Assembly: GCA_003427395.1 (NCBI GenBank)
Contig: BFEA01000322.1
Location: forward strand, 17,863 to 77,377
Length of the DNA: 59,515 bases
From: Chara braunii
Lineage: Eukaryota > Streptophyta > Charophyceae > Charales > Characeae
Direction of reading: 5' to 3'
The stretch's first letter is position 1; each line of letters starts with the position of its first letter. A program made the translations under genes and the position numbers. Below are positions 47,231 through 58,689 of this stretch, piece after piece. The notes below the pieces were generated by a model. That model was not told the DNA's origin and searched no databases. It worked only from the letters and a program-made list of their open reading frames with translations.

Positions 47231-48994
47231 TTTACCTCGCAGTTGATGTCACGCTACTCCCACCAAACAAAAATGAATGAATCTTCCACGCGATCGTGGA
47301 AACGTATATTGTACTCCAAAAGCTCCTCCCGATGCAGTTTACGAGTCATGCAGCGCCAAATTCACCCAACGATTACGAAATATGGGCTTACCATCAGATT
47401 CGCCCATTGCAAAAAAACATGTTTAGCTTCTTCGCTCCCCCGTTCCTATAAAGGAACGGGTGAGCTACATGACTCTAGCTTCTGCCATATCCAGCATGCC
47501 CCGATGCGCAACCCCCACATCTCATACTGCAAAAACGACTACCCCAACTCCAAAACCGTCTTCACCACCGTGATCGCCCTGTCCTAAGACCCCCAAACAA
47601 CATCTTCTCCAACCCGATTCCGTTGTGGAATGACAAGATACAGGCTTCTTACTCCCACTTTCTTCCGTCCCCGACTCCATCCGCACACTCCATTTTCTCA
47701 CTAACTCCTTATCTACTAACCTCCTTCTAAAAGTAACGACATGATTGGGTTCCCCTGCCCTTGAAACCCTTATCTACGTCCATCCCTCACTCGTTTTCAT
47801 CAACAAATGGGCAGGATACGCATCGTTCAGCTCAACCATAGCTCATCTCCCATCGTTGTGCTCTTCCCTTCCGCGCTTGCACCCAACGCAGAAGTTCGTC
47901 CAGGTCCATTCACTTTTTCAACACCCTGTCGGCCTCGCCCCCTGCTCTCAGGCCCGATAGCGCTTAGCGCAACGACCCAACCTGACGGCTCCTGCTCGCT
48001 CTCTCAATCCTACAACACCTAAAGCAACTTCGGAAGGACCCGACTGCTAGACGTTTCAATAAGCCTTGTGCCTCCGACAAATGACCTTCACACCGGTGTG
48101 GCTGGAACCTCCGCCAACACCTCCTTTGGCCTTGTCCTACACAAGCAGCGCCCACTTCTCTTTGGGCCCTCGACGAAAGACCCACATATGGACTTCTCAC
48201 AGGAGACCGCGGAGTCAAGGGCGCAGACCCACTGCAAACCTGCAGCGTGAGCGCTTGGTAATAGCAAATATTCAAATGAAAACTTTAAAGGTTGAGGTGG
48301 GGGGGGGTTCTGTGGGAACGCCCACTGCAACCAAGACTGTCGCGGGCCTCCGCCTGGCGCCCCCGCTGTTGCAGGCGAGTTCACCATCCCTCGGGGCCCA
48401 ATGGGCATGCTCACACCCAAGACCTCTCACAATAGATCGTGGCCGGCGGACGGTACACCCGAGGCAACCCCCACCATCCACTGGCTGCAACCCCACAACC
48501 TCGCTCGGAATGTTCTCGATTCCCTCTCACTTTAGGCTATCGACGCTCTCCAAATGGGACACGAAGGAGCCACGATCACAAATCCCACCACTCCCACGTC
48601 CGTTGACCTCTTCAATCCGTATTTCAACGTGGGTAGGGTGGAGGGTTTTCCGTCGGCACAATGTGTCTGGCGATGCAGCAATTGAGCCAGGCTGGTCGGT
48701 CCCGACACCAGCCTCGAAACCGATCGCCGAGCCAAAACAAATAAAAATAAAGTCGGAATATTAATAATAATAATAAAAATAAATATAAACACGAGGAACA
48801 TTGAAAAAGTAAGGGAATCAGCGGTCGTGCGTCCCAATGGCCTGCGACGCCACGCACCGATAGGCCGCACATGGTTGCGCCTTGCCGTCGATACCCCCGC
48901 ACGCCGCTCACCCAGGCGAGAACCTAATCCTCCTCTCGCGCGCGCGTCGCCAAACGAGCGACGCTGCCCCGACGTGACTTGCAGAGAACACACC
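47231..48994. other. GC-richer stretch, no supported gene
   Basis: A perfect hairpin CCCGTTCC-TATAAA-GGAACGGG is at 47439-47460. Text at 47540-47700 is loosely related to the 858-bp repeat (CGTCTTCACCACCGTGATCG, CTTCTTACTCCC). The 232-residue plus frame at 48066-48764 begins at TTG and has no domain. Part of it overlaps the diverged repeat shared with 41380-41500. Confidence 0.4.
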
Positions 48995-49016
48995 AAATAC
49001 CCTTGTAAGGGTATTC
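48995..49016. repeat. Palindrome family copy 4
   Basis: AAATACCCTT-GT-AAGGGTATTC, arms of 10 with the last pair mismatched. It lies about 540 bp before the decayed gag at 49559. Confidence 0.85.
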
Positions 49017-49558
49017 AAGTTTGGTATGACAACATTTTCGGACTGGACTGAAACCAAATACCATTTAGTCGTAGTTTAAGGGAAAGATATATAATAACCT
49101 CTTAATATAGTTGACTGGACTGAAACAATCGTCAAGTTATATCAACTTCAACGCTTAACTTCTCAAAACAACTAGGCTAACATCAATGGTAAAGAATCCC
49201 ATATAATTCCTAACCACCAACTACAGTCGAATAATCGGCTAGGCACTAACACGCTCCAACCTCTAATTCAACGAGTGGACAAATCCACTTCCCACCAACT
49301 ACAGTCGCAGAGAAAAAATCATCGAATGATTAAACTTTGGACTTATACTATCCCCGATCCCTTTGAACGATATTTTATCGCGCCGGGCACTTAGATCACT
49401 GCCAAACTCAAATTAAATAGGGTTTTGATATTCAAAATCTTACTCCTTATTCAACCTTCTTTCTTTCGTACGACGATCATTCATGCTCAAATCATTCATA
49501 CACCCCTCTTCAAGCTTTCTTCAAAAGATCACCCATTCGTGGGGATTATCGCAACTAT

Positions 49559-51600
49559 TTGACTGCCCAACTATATGACATGGAGTCTCTTAGGATGCAG
49601 GTACGGCAAGAGGTATCCCAACTATCGGCCATGAATATAGAGACAAAGCAGGTTGAGGCCGAGGTCTTGGGACTAGACAGGGGGGATCCCACGAGGGCAT
49701 ACAGACCCAATGAGTGGGATCATCACCTCTTGATTTTGGGGATACTCCTCGACGAGACGGTGATACGAGTGAGGCCAGCATGAGGGGTCACGTTGAGGTA
49801 GGCCCGGAGCATACCCAGGATGCATCCATGACTCATGAGGAGAAGAGCTTGTCGGAGTCTCGGGGGCCGATAGGTCACGAGCCTGTCAGGAGGGATGCAT
49901 GGCTAGCTGAGGAGATGGGACGGATGCCATCATTACATTTTCTAGGCTGGCTGGCTTTTGAGCGACTAGGCCAGGCCGCGAGACCGCACTTGCCGGTTGA
50001 TTAGAGCACTGGTGGGCTCAGGGTACTGTATGATGACTTAAACTTGCAGAGGACATATATTGGTAGCCGCCTCACAGCAGCTCGAGAGGCGACAGAGCAG
50101 GTTCGGGATTACACGAGGAGAGTTGCCATCCGATCTTTTGAGTTGAGTCGCGACAGACAGACGGAGCACGATGCACTGAGAGAGGTGGTGAGTGATCTCC
50201 ACAGGTCTGCTGAGGGAAGAGAGGCCCAGACTCTAGAGGAGGCTGAGGCGGTTATCAGGATTCAGGGGAGAGAGTCGAGTGATTGGCGAGCCCAGGTTCA
50301 GAGGGTGCTCAGGGAGTATGAGCCACCTGCTGACGCGACGGACAGAGATAGGCTCGAGCGCAGGGTTGTCCTTGAGACCGTGCGATCATCTTAGTTAGAG
50401 AGCTAGGTATCGACTCTTGTCAGGTTACGGCGAGAGGCTGAGGAGCAGACACAAAGATTCTTCTATGAGGAGGGGAGGTTAGGATGAGGAGACGGACAGG
50501 AGAGGAGCCTATGCCTGAGGGAGAGCGTATACAGGCAGAGAAGGAGCTTCAGGCGAGATTGTTGTCTGATGCCTCAGTGCAAGAGTTGGGGAGACTCACG
50601 CAGACTGAGGTTGCACGAGGAGAGGTGCTTCAGGCCGCCGTACGGAGGATCGGTGCTCTGGAGCAGGAGAACAAAGGATTGAGGGACACGGTACGTGGCC
50701 TCGTCACCAGCGCAGAGCAGGCAAGACAGACTACCTCGAGACTCGAGCAGAGGGTTACTGATCTAGAGGAGAGTCGGAGGAGTCAGGCCACGACAGATGT
50801 GGTCGACGAGAGGAGGACTGAGGAGCAATAGATTCCTATCAGACAGGCTCACGTCTCTCATGAGGTAGAGTCAGGTGGAGTGAGGTTAGACATCCCTCGG
50901 CGAGATTCGCGGACAGAGAAGCCACTTGAGGCTATGGGGATAACATGTGAGGAGGCGGCAGTCGTCGATAAGCTTATGCTTGAGCCGGACGAGATCGAGA
51001 GGAGGAGAGAGGCAGAGGCACGAGGTTTGGACTGGGTCCCTCCCTTAGAGTTGGCAGTTCAGAGGGATCTATGGCAAGGATTGGGGGGCAGACATGACGA
51101 ACGGGAGAGAGTTTCTGAGCTACGAGATGTCATGCCACAGGAGGACACGAGCGGATCAACGACAGTACTGCCGACGACTCTGCCACTTACACCAGCTCTA
51201 GCTTTGAGACCGATGAACGATATAGTGCACCTCCTTTCGTCAGGATTTGAGAGATATGATGAGGAGGCGACGACTGAGAGAACCTCAAGGATGTTGAGTC
51301 CTGATACGGTAGATAGAGCCGTACAGGACGTGACAATCCGACTCGAGAGGGCATAAACTCAAATTTTACCCAAACCTAAAAAGGCCAAGGTAGAAGGCAG
51401 CAACATCGGTGGTATATGCTCATGGTGTGATAGAGGAGTGCACGACAGAGTTGCTTGTCCCGCCTTCCAGGTTGACCTCAGTAGGTGAGTCGTGCAGTTC
51501 GATGGATAAGGGCTAGTCAGGGATATGCATGGCGCTCATCTTCCAACAAGACGTCACGATGTTAGGAGAGTGTGTATGACAGACTAGGCCTGGAGCTAAG
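49559..51600 (+). pseudogene. gag: Decayed gag with coiled coil and CCHC zinc knuckle
   Basis: Read piecewise this is one protein broken by two frameshifts (about 49714-49780 and 50470) and several stops. The pieces are 49559-49783, 49714-50394 (one TAG at 50002), 50484-51356 (TAG at 50829) and on to about 51600. The middle is strongly helical and Glu/Gln/Arg-rich (for example RLEQRVTDLEESRRS), as in coiled coils of some Ty3 Gag proteins. After a TAA at 51354 the same frame gives a CX2CX4HX4C zinc knuckle, CSWCDRGVHDRVAC (51417-51458), and then a VVQFDG-type tail. No protease or reverse transcriptase follows. No LTR pair or PBS was found. Family placement beyond LTR-retrotransposon gag is unsure. 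Confidence 0.65.
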
Positions 51601-53880
51601 GGAGGATGAGTGACAGACTACATGACCACGATGCATGGGGTGCCAGACTATGAGATTAGAGAGAAAATCTATGAGGACGAGGTGGTGGTTATGGAGATAG
51701 ACCGTTGGACTCGTTGCATATTACTCGTATCTTCTACTATTGAGGACTCCTGGCTTCATGACCAAGCGGTGTACTATATATGGTTGGTAACTAGACTTGA
51801 CTCATGCTTCAGTAGGCTGTACATACATGATAGACTACTAGTTTGAGTTGATTGGGTTGAGTAGGGGATTCAGAGATTGCCCTGGGCATGAGAGTCCAGT
51901 TTTGTGTGAGTTTTGTGTGAGTTTTGTGTGAGATTCGTGTGCATTTGATATGAGTATGACCCTTTTAGTGTAGGACCTTGAGTTAGTGAGTATCTTCGTG
52001 GGATACATGTTTTCTTTTCAGGGACACTGTTTTGTTATTTGGTTGATGACACCCCCGTGATTTTTGTTTTCGATTCTTCGGTGATTGTTTTGAGAGTCGG
52101 AGTGCTTTGTGCTTTCTGCGAGGAGTCTTGATTCATAGGATTTATAGAGAGGATATTTGTTAATTCTGAGTGGGGCATAGTGGGCATCACACCTATGGAT
52201 ATATCCTATGGGACACGATACTGTGTTACGATTTTCCTATGTGATCATTTTTTTGAGTATGCGATATTCACGGGTTTGATTTAGATATATGAGTCTCGTG
52301 TGGAAACAGGGCGCCAAGGATGATTCTCATAGTATGGACTTGTACTCACTTCCCTTGCATTTGTAATGTTTGTCTCTGTTTATGATTGTGAGTGAGTTGT
52401 TTGATTATTGAACAAGTGATTACTGACCTTGATTGTATATGAATCAATGTGGGAGAATCAATGAAAAAATTGTTCGACGAAAATGCATGGAAATTGGCTA
52501 GACCGAAAAGGAAGCCCAAATGTTTGATGAAAGGGGGGCCGTTTTGAGGAGTCACCTGTTTATGCATGTGAGATGAAAGCACAAATGTTTTATTATAACT
52601 TGTTTCGTGAAGATCGATAAAACTTTGATTTTTGCAGAAAACTGTTAGTGGATAACCAAACTTGAGAAAATGTCTATATGCTGAGGGGTTTCTTCGGAAG
52701 AGAAAGAAACTTGTTTGTGAGGCTCTGGGGTCATCAGTCGCATCTGCTATGATCAAGCAGAATGACTGCAAGCATTGAAAGCTGGCTCAAAAGTATTTTG
52801 GGAGGCCTAAGCCGGGGGCTAAATCGATATCGTTGGGGCAATCCCCAACGTGGGCTGTTGTCCCGCCTAACCAGGACAGCGGACCCCTAGCTTAACCTGA
52901 GCTTAGAGACGGAGGGGTGACCCGCACCATCATCCATAACATATAATATATATAAGCAGGGTATTATAATTACTATTATTATTTATTACTTATTATTATT
53001 ATAATTTATAATTTATTATTATTATTTATTATTATTATTATTATCATTCCTATTATTATTATTACTATAATCATATGGGAGGGCTAAATAATTGAGCCAA
53101 GTATCGGGTCACTCCAAAGACTCTAACTAGGGCAACTGTTAGAGGGTACTTAGGTCCAAAGGTCAGAGAGTCGCCTTAGCATTGTGCAGACAATGTAGGC
53201 AACATCGCTGCTTAATCGCACGATGAACCGTGGTTTGGCCCGATCAACCAGACCATGGTGGGCTGAGAGCAAGACTATGATCCACCTATGACTAGACGCA
53301 AGGTTGGTTTAAGTTTGATTTAAATTGCATGGAGTGAGCTACGTGCAACACTGTGTCTATCACAAGTTGAGCTACTCAAAGGGGCGTGCTTTTGTATGGT
53401 AAGCCACCTAGAGGAGTATGTTGCTATGCTTTGATTTTGTTGAGCTACTCGAAAGGAGTGGGCTACCTGCGCCTATTGTGTGATGCTGTTTGTCCCACTA
53501 AGGGCAATTGTCTTGCCTAAGACCCACGCCCTAAGATGACAGCTTCTTGATAGCCCGATTTAGACAACACCCAACGAAAGTCGGAAGGCGTCTAGGGCAA
53601 ACGGAAGGGGCTGGTACTTGAACACTAAAGCTAACCTAGGGCGAAGGTATAACCAAAGTATCCTTGTGAGTCAGACAGGAGGTGCAGGTTGGACTCTTGC
53701 TCGCCATAGGGACGTCGAAGAACAAGAGTACCAAACCCCAAACTGAGTCCTTCCAATTATACGGATTTGGTTATCCATCTGCTCAGTCTATGCATTTGCT
53801 TATGTTTTTCGCTTATACTTTTTCGTCGTTACCCAAAGCAACGGGGACGTCGCTTAATGGGGTTTGGGAGGACTGTCGTA
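51601..53880. other. No supported gene; simple repeats
   Basis: An 11-bp unit GTTTTGTGTGA is repeated three times at 51899-51931. A TTA/ATT microsatellite spans about 52961-53074. The 141-residue minus frame at 52346-52771 shows no domain. The phrase GAGCTACTC(A/G)AA recurs at 53369 and 53440. Confidence 0.45.
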
Positions 53881-53906
53881 GCAAACACCCTTACAAGGGT
53901 ATTTGC
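53881..53906. repeat. Palindrome family copy 5
   Basis: GCAAACACCCTT-AC-AAGGGTATTTGC, 12-base arms with one mismatch. The central dinucleotide is AC, i.e. this copy is in the opposite orientation to the GT copies. Confidence 0.85.
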
Positions 53907-55739
53907 CGTTGTTTTTGAAGATCGCACTGGGTGCGTCATTGATAAACGTAAAGCACTGATGGGACAGATCCCGTCGCGACGCTCATCTCGGCAACCTCGC
54001 TCTTGGCGAGAGTCCGAGCCAGGTATGGCCGAGTTAGAGGGTTTGTGGGGCTCGCATTATTGCGTAGCACAGTAAGATGACCAGTAATTGTCGGCGATGG
54101 TAGGTCAGCGAGCAAGGAATGAGCTTGACCAAAAGCGCACGTAACGCAGTCCGAGGAGCCGGAATAGAAAATTGACAAGCAAACCCGCGGTCGGTGTGGG
54201 TTATGCCCGAAGAACACTGACAGGAGGTGTCAAAGCCATAGGGTCCGGTTACCCACCTTCTTTAATTTTTATTTTGGTTATATTTTCCTTTCATTTTATA
54301 GTATCTATCTACCTTTACTTTGTAGACCGGCTCGGCCTTCTGGCGGGGCCTATCGCGAAGGAGATAAAGATTTTACTTTGTGCGCGCGTGGGAAGATTGT
54401 GTTTGACGACGCGCTAAAAGGTACGGGTTCGTCAGACCGAGTTTCGGAAAAGTCGAGAGTTCGGTAAAGCATGTGGTGCACCGGACGACCAGGGTGCCAG
54501 ACGGTTTTACGAACCTAGGCACGAACGACGTCATCTGGCGGCCGGGAGATTGGCCGGTAGGCCAAGGCAAAGGCCTAGTTTGTGCGTGTAGGACCAATCA
54601 CAGTCCTGCGACTATTCATATGCAGGGTTCGCACCTACCTAGTTTAAACTTGGGCTTTGCCCTATTGGTTACGGTACTGGACTTTCCACCGACGGGTCTG
54701 GGGTTCGAGGCCAGCGAGGAATTAAGGAGCGAAGGAGCGCGACAGACGGAGACTGAGGGGTCAAGGGTCCTAAGGGACTATCCCCCTTGGTTTTGCCGGA
54801 CGGGCCCGGGTTTGGGTCTGACTGGCAAGACCAAGAGGGTGCCACGTCCTCTTCTGTTTTACTAATTTTATTTTTGACTTACTTTTATTTTTATTTTTCT
54901 TTCTCTTTTCTCTTTTCTTAATGTCCCGTTCGTTGACCGGGCCGGAAACTGGCTTCGGGACCGACGACGAAGAAGTACCGCGAGGGCGGATGAAAAGAAA
55001 TTGGAGAGAGAGTTAAAGAATGTTTATAAATTGTTGAAGGAGCGGACGGAGAGACGTTGTGTATCCCCGCTCAATGGGGGATGGAAGGGTAGTTGCGTCA
55101 CCGCCCTCTTTGACTGTAACGAGCGTGAGGCTGAGGGTGAGCCTAGGAAGAGGAGAGAGAGAGGGAGAGAGGGAGAGCACACACACACACTCACTCACTC
55201 GACACGCCGGACTCGGACTGAGGGTCGGACGCAGACACAGTGGCAAGGCACAAAGTCGAAGTCTTGGATTCCCAATGTCGAACAGGAGCAAGTCACACTG
55301 AGTACGAGTACAGCAGCAGAGAACTGGTACGAGATTGGTCTCCATACCATACGGGGAACCGGTATATGTACCGGTGACACGTACGGTACCAGGGGCATTT
55401 CTGCAAAGGCCCCGAGGGCATAACTGAAAAATGCAGCATTTGAAAGTGGCGCCCGAATTGCTGCATGGCGCCAGTTGTCCAAAATCCTACGGTACCAAGG
55501 AGGGGTTTGGAAAAAGGGTGCCAGGCCGAAAACAGGATGCAGCCGAAACAACAAAAAGATAGACCAGGGATCGAGCCCTGACGAAGTCCGTAACACTATC
55601 CCCTCCCTCTAGAAGGCAACGTCCCGGCTGCCAAAAATCATGAAGCAATGCTGAAATCTGTGAAGGACGGGACGGGGCCGATCACTAGTTAACAAGTCGA
55701 AAGGGAAGAGGGGTATAATGTGGGTGGCATGAGCTGCGG
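53907..55739. other. No supported gene apart from a tRNA-like motif
   Basis: Moderately GC-rich sequence. The frame 55001-55423 contains a low-complexity GAGAGGGAGAGA/CACACAC stretch and no domain. Two TGGCGCC words at about 55448 and 55465 resemble PBS starts, but no LTR edge is visible beside them. Confidence 0.4.
54650..54717 (+). other. tRNA-like sequence with A- and B-box motifs
   Basis: TTTGCCCTATTGGTTACGG (A-box-like, about 54656-54674) is followed 30 bases later by GGGGTTCGAGGCC (B-box-like, 54700-54712) with CTGG/CCAG around it as a T-stem. A full cloverleaf with acceptor stem could not be drawn. A tRNA-derived SINE head or tRNA relic is more likely than a working tRNA gene. Confidence 0.4.
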
Positions 55740-56115
55740 GAGTAAGAGGGAACAGGGTTTGGTACCGGTGAACAGAGTTGTCCAACTGATGAACTAGGGG
55801 GGGTTGCAAGGAACAGGGTAGTCCTACGAATGAAGTAAAGGGAAGATAGGGAGCAGGGTGGTCCTACTGATGAACTAAGGGGACTGCATGGTTCGCTATA
55901 GGTTAAGGGGGAACATAGTTCAGGGAATAGGGAACTTCTATTGATGTTCTACTGGGTAAGGGAAACGGTGTTCAGGAAAACAGGGTATTTCTATTGATGT
56001 TGTAGTGGGTAAGGGAAACAATGGTCAGGGGAACAGAGGATGTCTATTGATGTTCGAGTGGGTACGGGGAACAATGGTTAGGGAAAAAGGGATCTGCTAA
56101 TGATGTTCTACAGGG
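55740..56115. repeat. Minisatellite of 53-60 bp units
   Basis: TTGATGTT recurs at about 55941, 55994 and 56047, with TGATGTT at 56101, a 53-base period (unit like GGGTAAGGGAAAC...TCTATTGATGTT). To the left, GAACAGGGTAGTCCTAC/GATGAACTAA units (55745-55890) look like an older version of the same repeat. Confidence 0.8.
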
Positions 56116-56800
56116 TTGTCAAAGTCAGGAAAAATAAAAGTGAAAATGTTTGTTCAGGATGCGAAGGCTGGTGTGTCCGAAGGAGTCGGAAGCAGAATCT
56201 CATGTAGGAACAAAGTGTCCGAGTGTCTTGAAAGGGGGTCTGCAACGGTCTTGATCAGGTCTTTGGAGTAGGTGGTAGAAGCGGTCTTCAGCAGCTGCGA
56301 TAGGTAAAAGTCGAAGAAGCGTAGTAGTAGTTCAAGTGTCAAAGTCCAAGTGTTAGGGTGCGTCCGGTACACGAACTGCAATGAGGTCTGATCTGGAAGC
56401 AAGGAAGTCGCAGACTGATGCAAGGATCCATGTCACAAGTCGCTGCTCTAGTAAGTCCGCGAGTTGGGATGCCGACGAATGAAACAGCATGGTGGCCAAA
56501 CCAGCTGCATAATCTCCATGAACAGTGAGGCAGCACGCCATCGTTCTCGTGCGCTTGCCATTAGATCCTTTATCGCCAGCGTCACGCAAGTTCACAAGCA
56601 TTGGACAAAAGAGACAAGGTAGTGGAGAGGACAGATGGGACAAGGCTAGGCGAGGGCAAGGGCAGATCAGACATCAGGAATGAGGATCAAGGGAAGGGTG
56701 GACTGGGTTCAAGGGTGTGTGTAGAGCAGGGTTGCAAGGTTGTAGCAGGGTTTATACATGGTTTTAGGGTTGTGGATTGCGAGAGACAGGGGGACAGTGT
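56116..56800 (-). other. Region downstream of gag, no recognisable pol
   Basis: On the minus strand this follows the gag stop. Frames such as 56154-56423 and 56353-56643 show no protease, reverse transcriptase or integrase motif. Either the element is truncated here or this is untranslated spacer. Confidence 0.4.
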
Positions 56801-58411
56801 TCAGGTGGAGGGAGGCCCGGCTGTCGCGGTGGAGGAAGAAGTGGGAGTAGAAGGGCCAGGTCCCGTGGAGCGAGGGGTCTGTCGAGGAAAGTGGCTAGCA
56901 TTGGGGCAGTTGGTCTGTTGATGACCTAACTGGCGGCAGCAAAAACACCCGTTGTGTTGAGCGGTCTGGAGGTCCTCAATGGTGAATTGGGAGGGGTCGG
57001 AGGCAGTGTCGAAGTCATCATCGGAGGTGGGTTGAGTGGTGTCGTTATGGAAAAAGAGGGGGCGTGAGGGAGTGGGCACGGACTGGTGATGGGGGTGGAG
57101 GAGTCGATCGTGGTGAAGCATGCGAGAGAGGAGGTCAGCAAGGGGCATGTCGGGTTCGTGGGCGAGGGCGGTTGCAAGATCTTTGTGGCATACTCGCTTG
57201 ATGCGGGAGATGAACGCAAAGTCGGGAATGACGGTGGTGGGGAGGTGATGGCGGAGGGAGCGGATGTATTNGACGAANCGGTCNNTGNNACNNGTNTGGC
57301 GGAGGTGGCAGAATTGTTCGAGGTAGTCGTCAATGGTTTTCTGGGGGCGGAAGGTGGCAGCGAGAAGTTTGGCCCATTGGAGGAAGGAGTGACGTAGTCC
57401 TCCAGAGGCTCGGTGGTTGCTGACTTCAGCCATCCACCATTTGGCGGCATTGCCGAGGAGGCGGGAGGTGGCAATGGGGAGCCAGTGGGTAAGGGGCATG
57501 TGGTGGAGGTGAAAAGAGTTCTGGATCTGGGTTAGGAAGAGGAAAACGTCCTCGTGGTGGAGGCCGGAGAAGGACATGATTTCGCCGGATCGGAAGGAAC
57601 GGGGGATTTCCCCGTCGCGGTGAACGATCTGCGATAGGGTGTTGAAGCTGAGGTTATCGGGGGTGGTGTCGTGGCAGGTGTGGTCGATTTGGTTGTTGTC
57701 CTCAAGAAGGTAGCTGGGGGGGGGTTGTGGCATTGCGGGGTAAACCCCCGAGGTGGCTTGGGAATAGGTGGGACGGATGGTGGGGATGGTGGAGGTGGTC
57801 ATGATGGGTTGGGAGACGGTTTGGGAGTGCGGGGGGGGGAGAGGGGTGACGTGGATGGGGGAGGAATGAGGCGGTGTGCTGGATGCGCCGGATGAGGGAG
57901 GAGGTGGAGGGAACGGGACGATGGTGGAGGTTCAAGGGTTGGTGGATGTGGTGGTAGAGGTGGTAGGAGTGGAGGAGGTCGGCAGAGGGTTGTTGCTGGA
58001 GGCGGCTGTGGAGGAGGGAGTGGTTTGAGCGGTGGTGGCGACCATGATGGAGGGGATGGTCCCTTCGATCGTGGTGACGCGGTCGCATATGGACGGCATG
58101 TTGGCCTTTATGTCGTCGAGAGAGGCGGTGACGGAGGTTCGGAGGGTGTTAAGTGCGTGGAGGATGGCGGAGAGGTCGGGGGTGGCGGTGTTTGCTGGTG
58201 GTTGTTCGCCTGCGAGGTTGCGGGCGATGCTATCGACTGAGTCGGTGCGGATGTCAGACATGTTGATGAAGGATGCGGCCATGTCAGGGGAAGAGGGGGT
58301 GGAGGACGTGGCCTGAACGGGTGTGGAGGATGCCGCAGTAGCGATGGCGGCGGCAACAGCGGCGGTGGCGGCTGTGGCACGTTGGGAGTTCTTGGTTTGG
58401 CGTGGTGGCAT
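56801..58411 (-). pseudogene. gag: Gag of a Ty3-type LTR retrotransposon, one internal stop
   Basis: Gag is the capsid protein that packages retrotransposon RNA. One minus-strand frame of about 536 codons runs from ATG (58409-58411) to TGA at 56801-56803, with a single in-frame TGA at 57932-57934. Domains in order: a basic start (MPPRQTKNSQR) and Ala-rich stretch; a Ser/Thr/Pro-rich linker; a capsid segment with FLTQIQNSFHL, NAAKWWMAEV and LAATFRPQKTIDDYLEQF, as in Retrotrans_gag; and a CX2CX4HX4C zinc knuckle, CFCCRQLGHQQTNC (56906-56947), near the C-terminus. N bases at 57271-57298 hide some residues. The internal TGA could be a CGA to TGA change. No LTR or PBS is visible up to the window edge, and no pol follows. 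Confidence 0.85.
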
Positions 58412-58675
58412 GTGGAGGGTGGGGGGGGAATCCCTTATTTATTTATCAATAAATTCAAAAATAAAGAGAATCGCCGTGGGGGAAGAACGGGTGGGGGGGA
58501 TGTGGAGGGTAGGGGGGGGAATCTCTTTATTTTTGAATTTATTGATAAATAAATAAGGGATTCCCCCCCCACCCTCCACATGCCGCCACGCCAAACCAAG
58601 AACTCCCAACGTGCCACAACCGCCACCGCCGCTGCTGCCGCCGCCACCGCTGCTGCGGCATCCTCCACACCCGTT
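58316..58675. repeat. 154-bp-arm palindrome duplicating the gag start
   Basis: 58316-58469 is the near-perfect reverse complement of 58522-58675 with a G-rich 52-base spacer. The arms contain the first 30-odd codons of gag and its leader, so an inverted copy of the start (MPPRQTKNSQRATTATAAA) is encoded on the plus strand at 58580-58675 and runs into a stop. The arms end abruptly at CCGTT (58671-58675). It may be a real foldback in the element's leader or an assembly/cloning artefact. Confidence 0.95.
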
Positions 58676-58689
58676 CAAAAATAAAGAGA

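Noticed and set aside
48066-48764. 232-residue plus-strand frame
   Set aside because: It starts at TTG, is Pro/Ser/Arg-rich like any translation of GC-rich repeat, overlaps a dispersed repeat, and shows no domain.
52346-52771. 141-residue minus-strand frame
   Set aside because: No domain, no upstream promoter-like or repeat context, and consistent with chance in this composition.
55001-55423. 140-residue plus-strand frame with charged N-terminus
   Set aside because: Contains a GAGA/CACA simple repeat, with stops soon upstream and no domain.
55447-55475. Two TGGCGCC words resembling PBS starts
   Set aside because: The following bases do not continue to match a tRNA 3' end that I know, and no LTR edge lies next to them.
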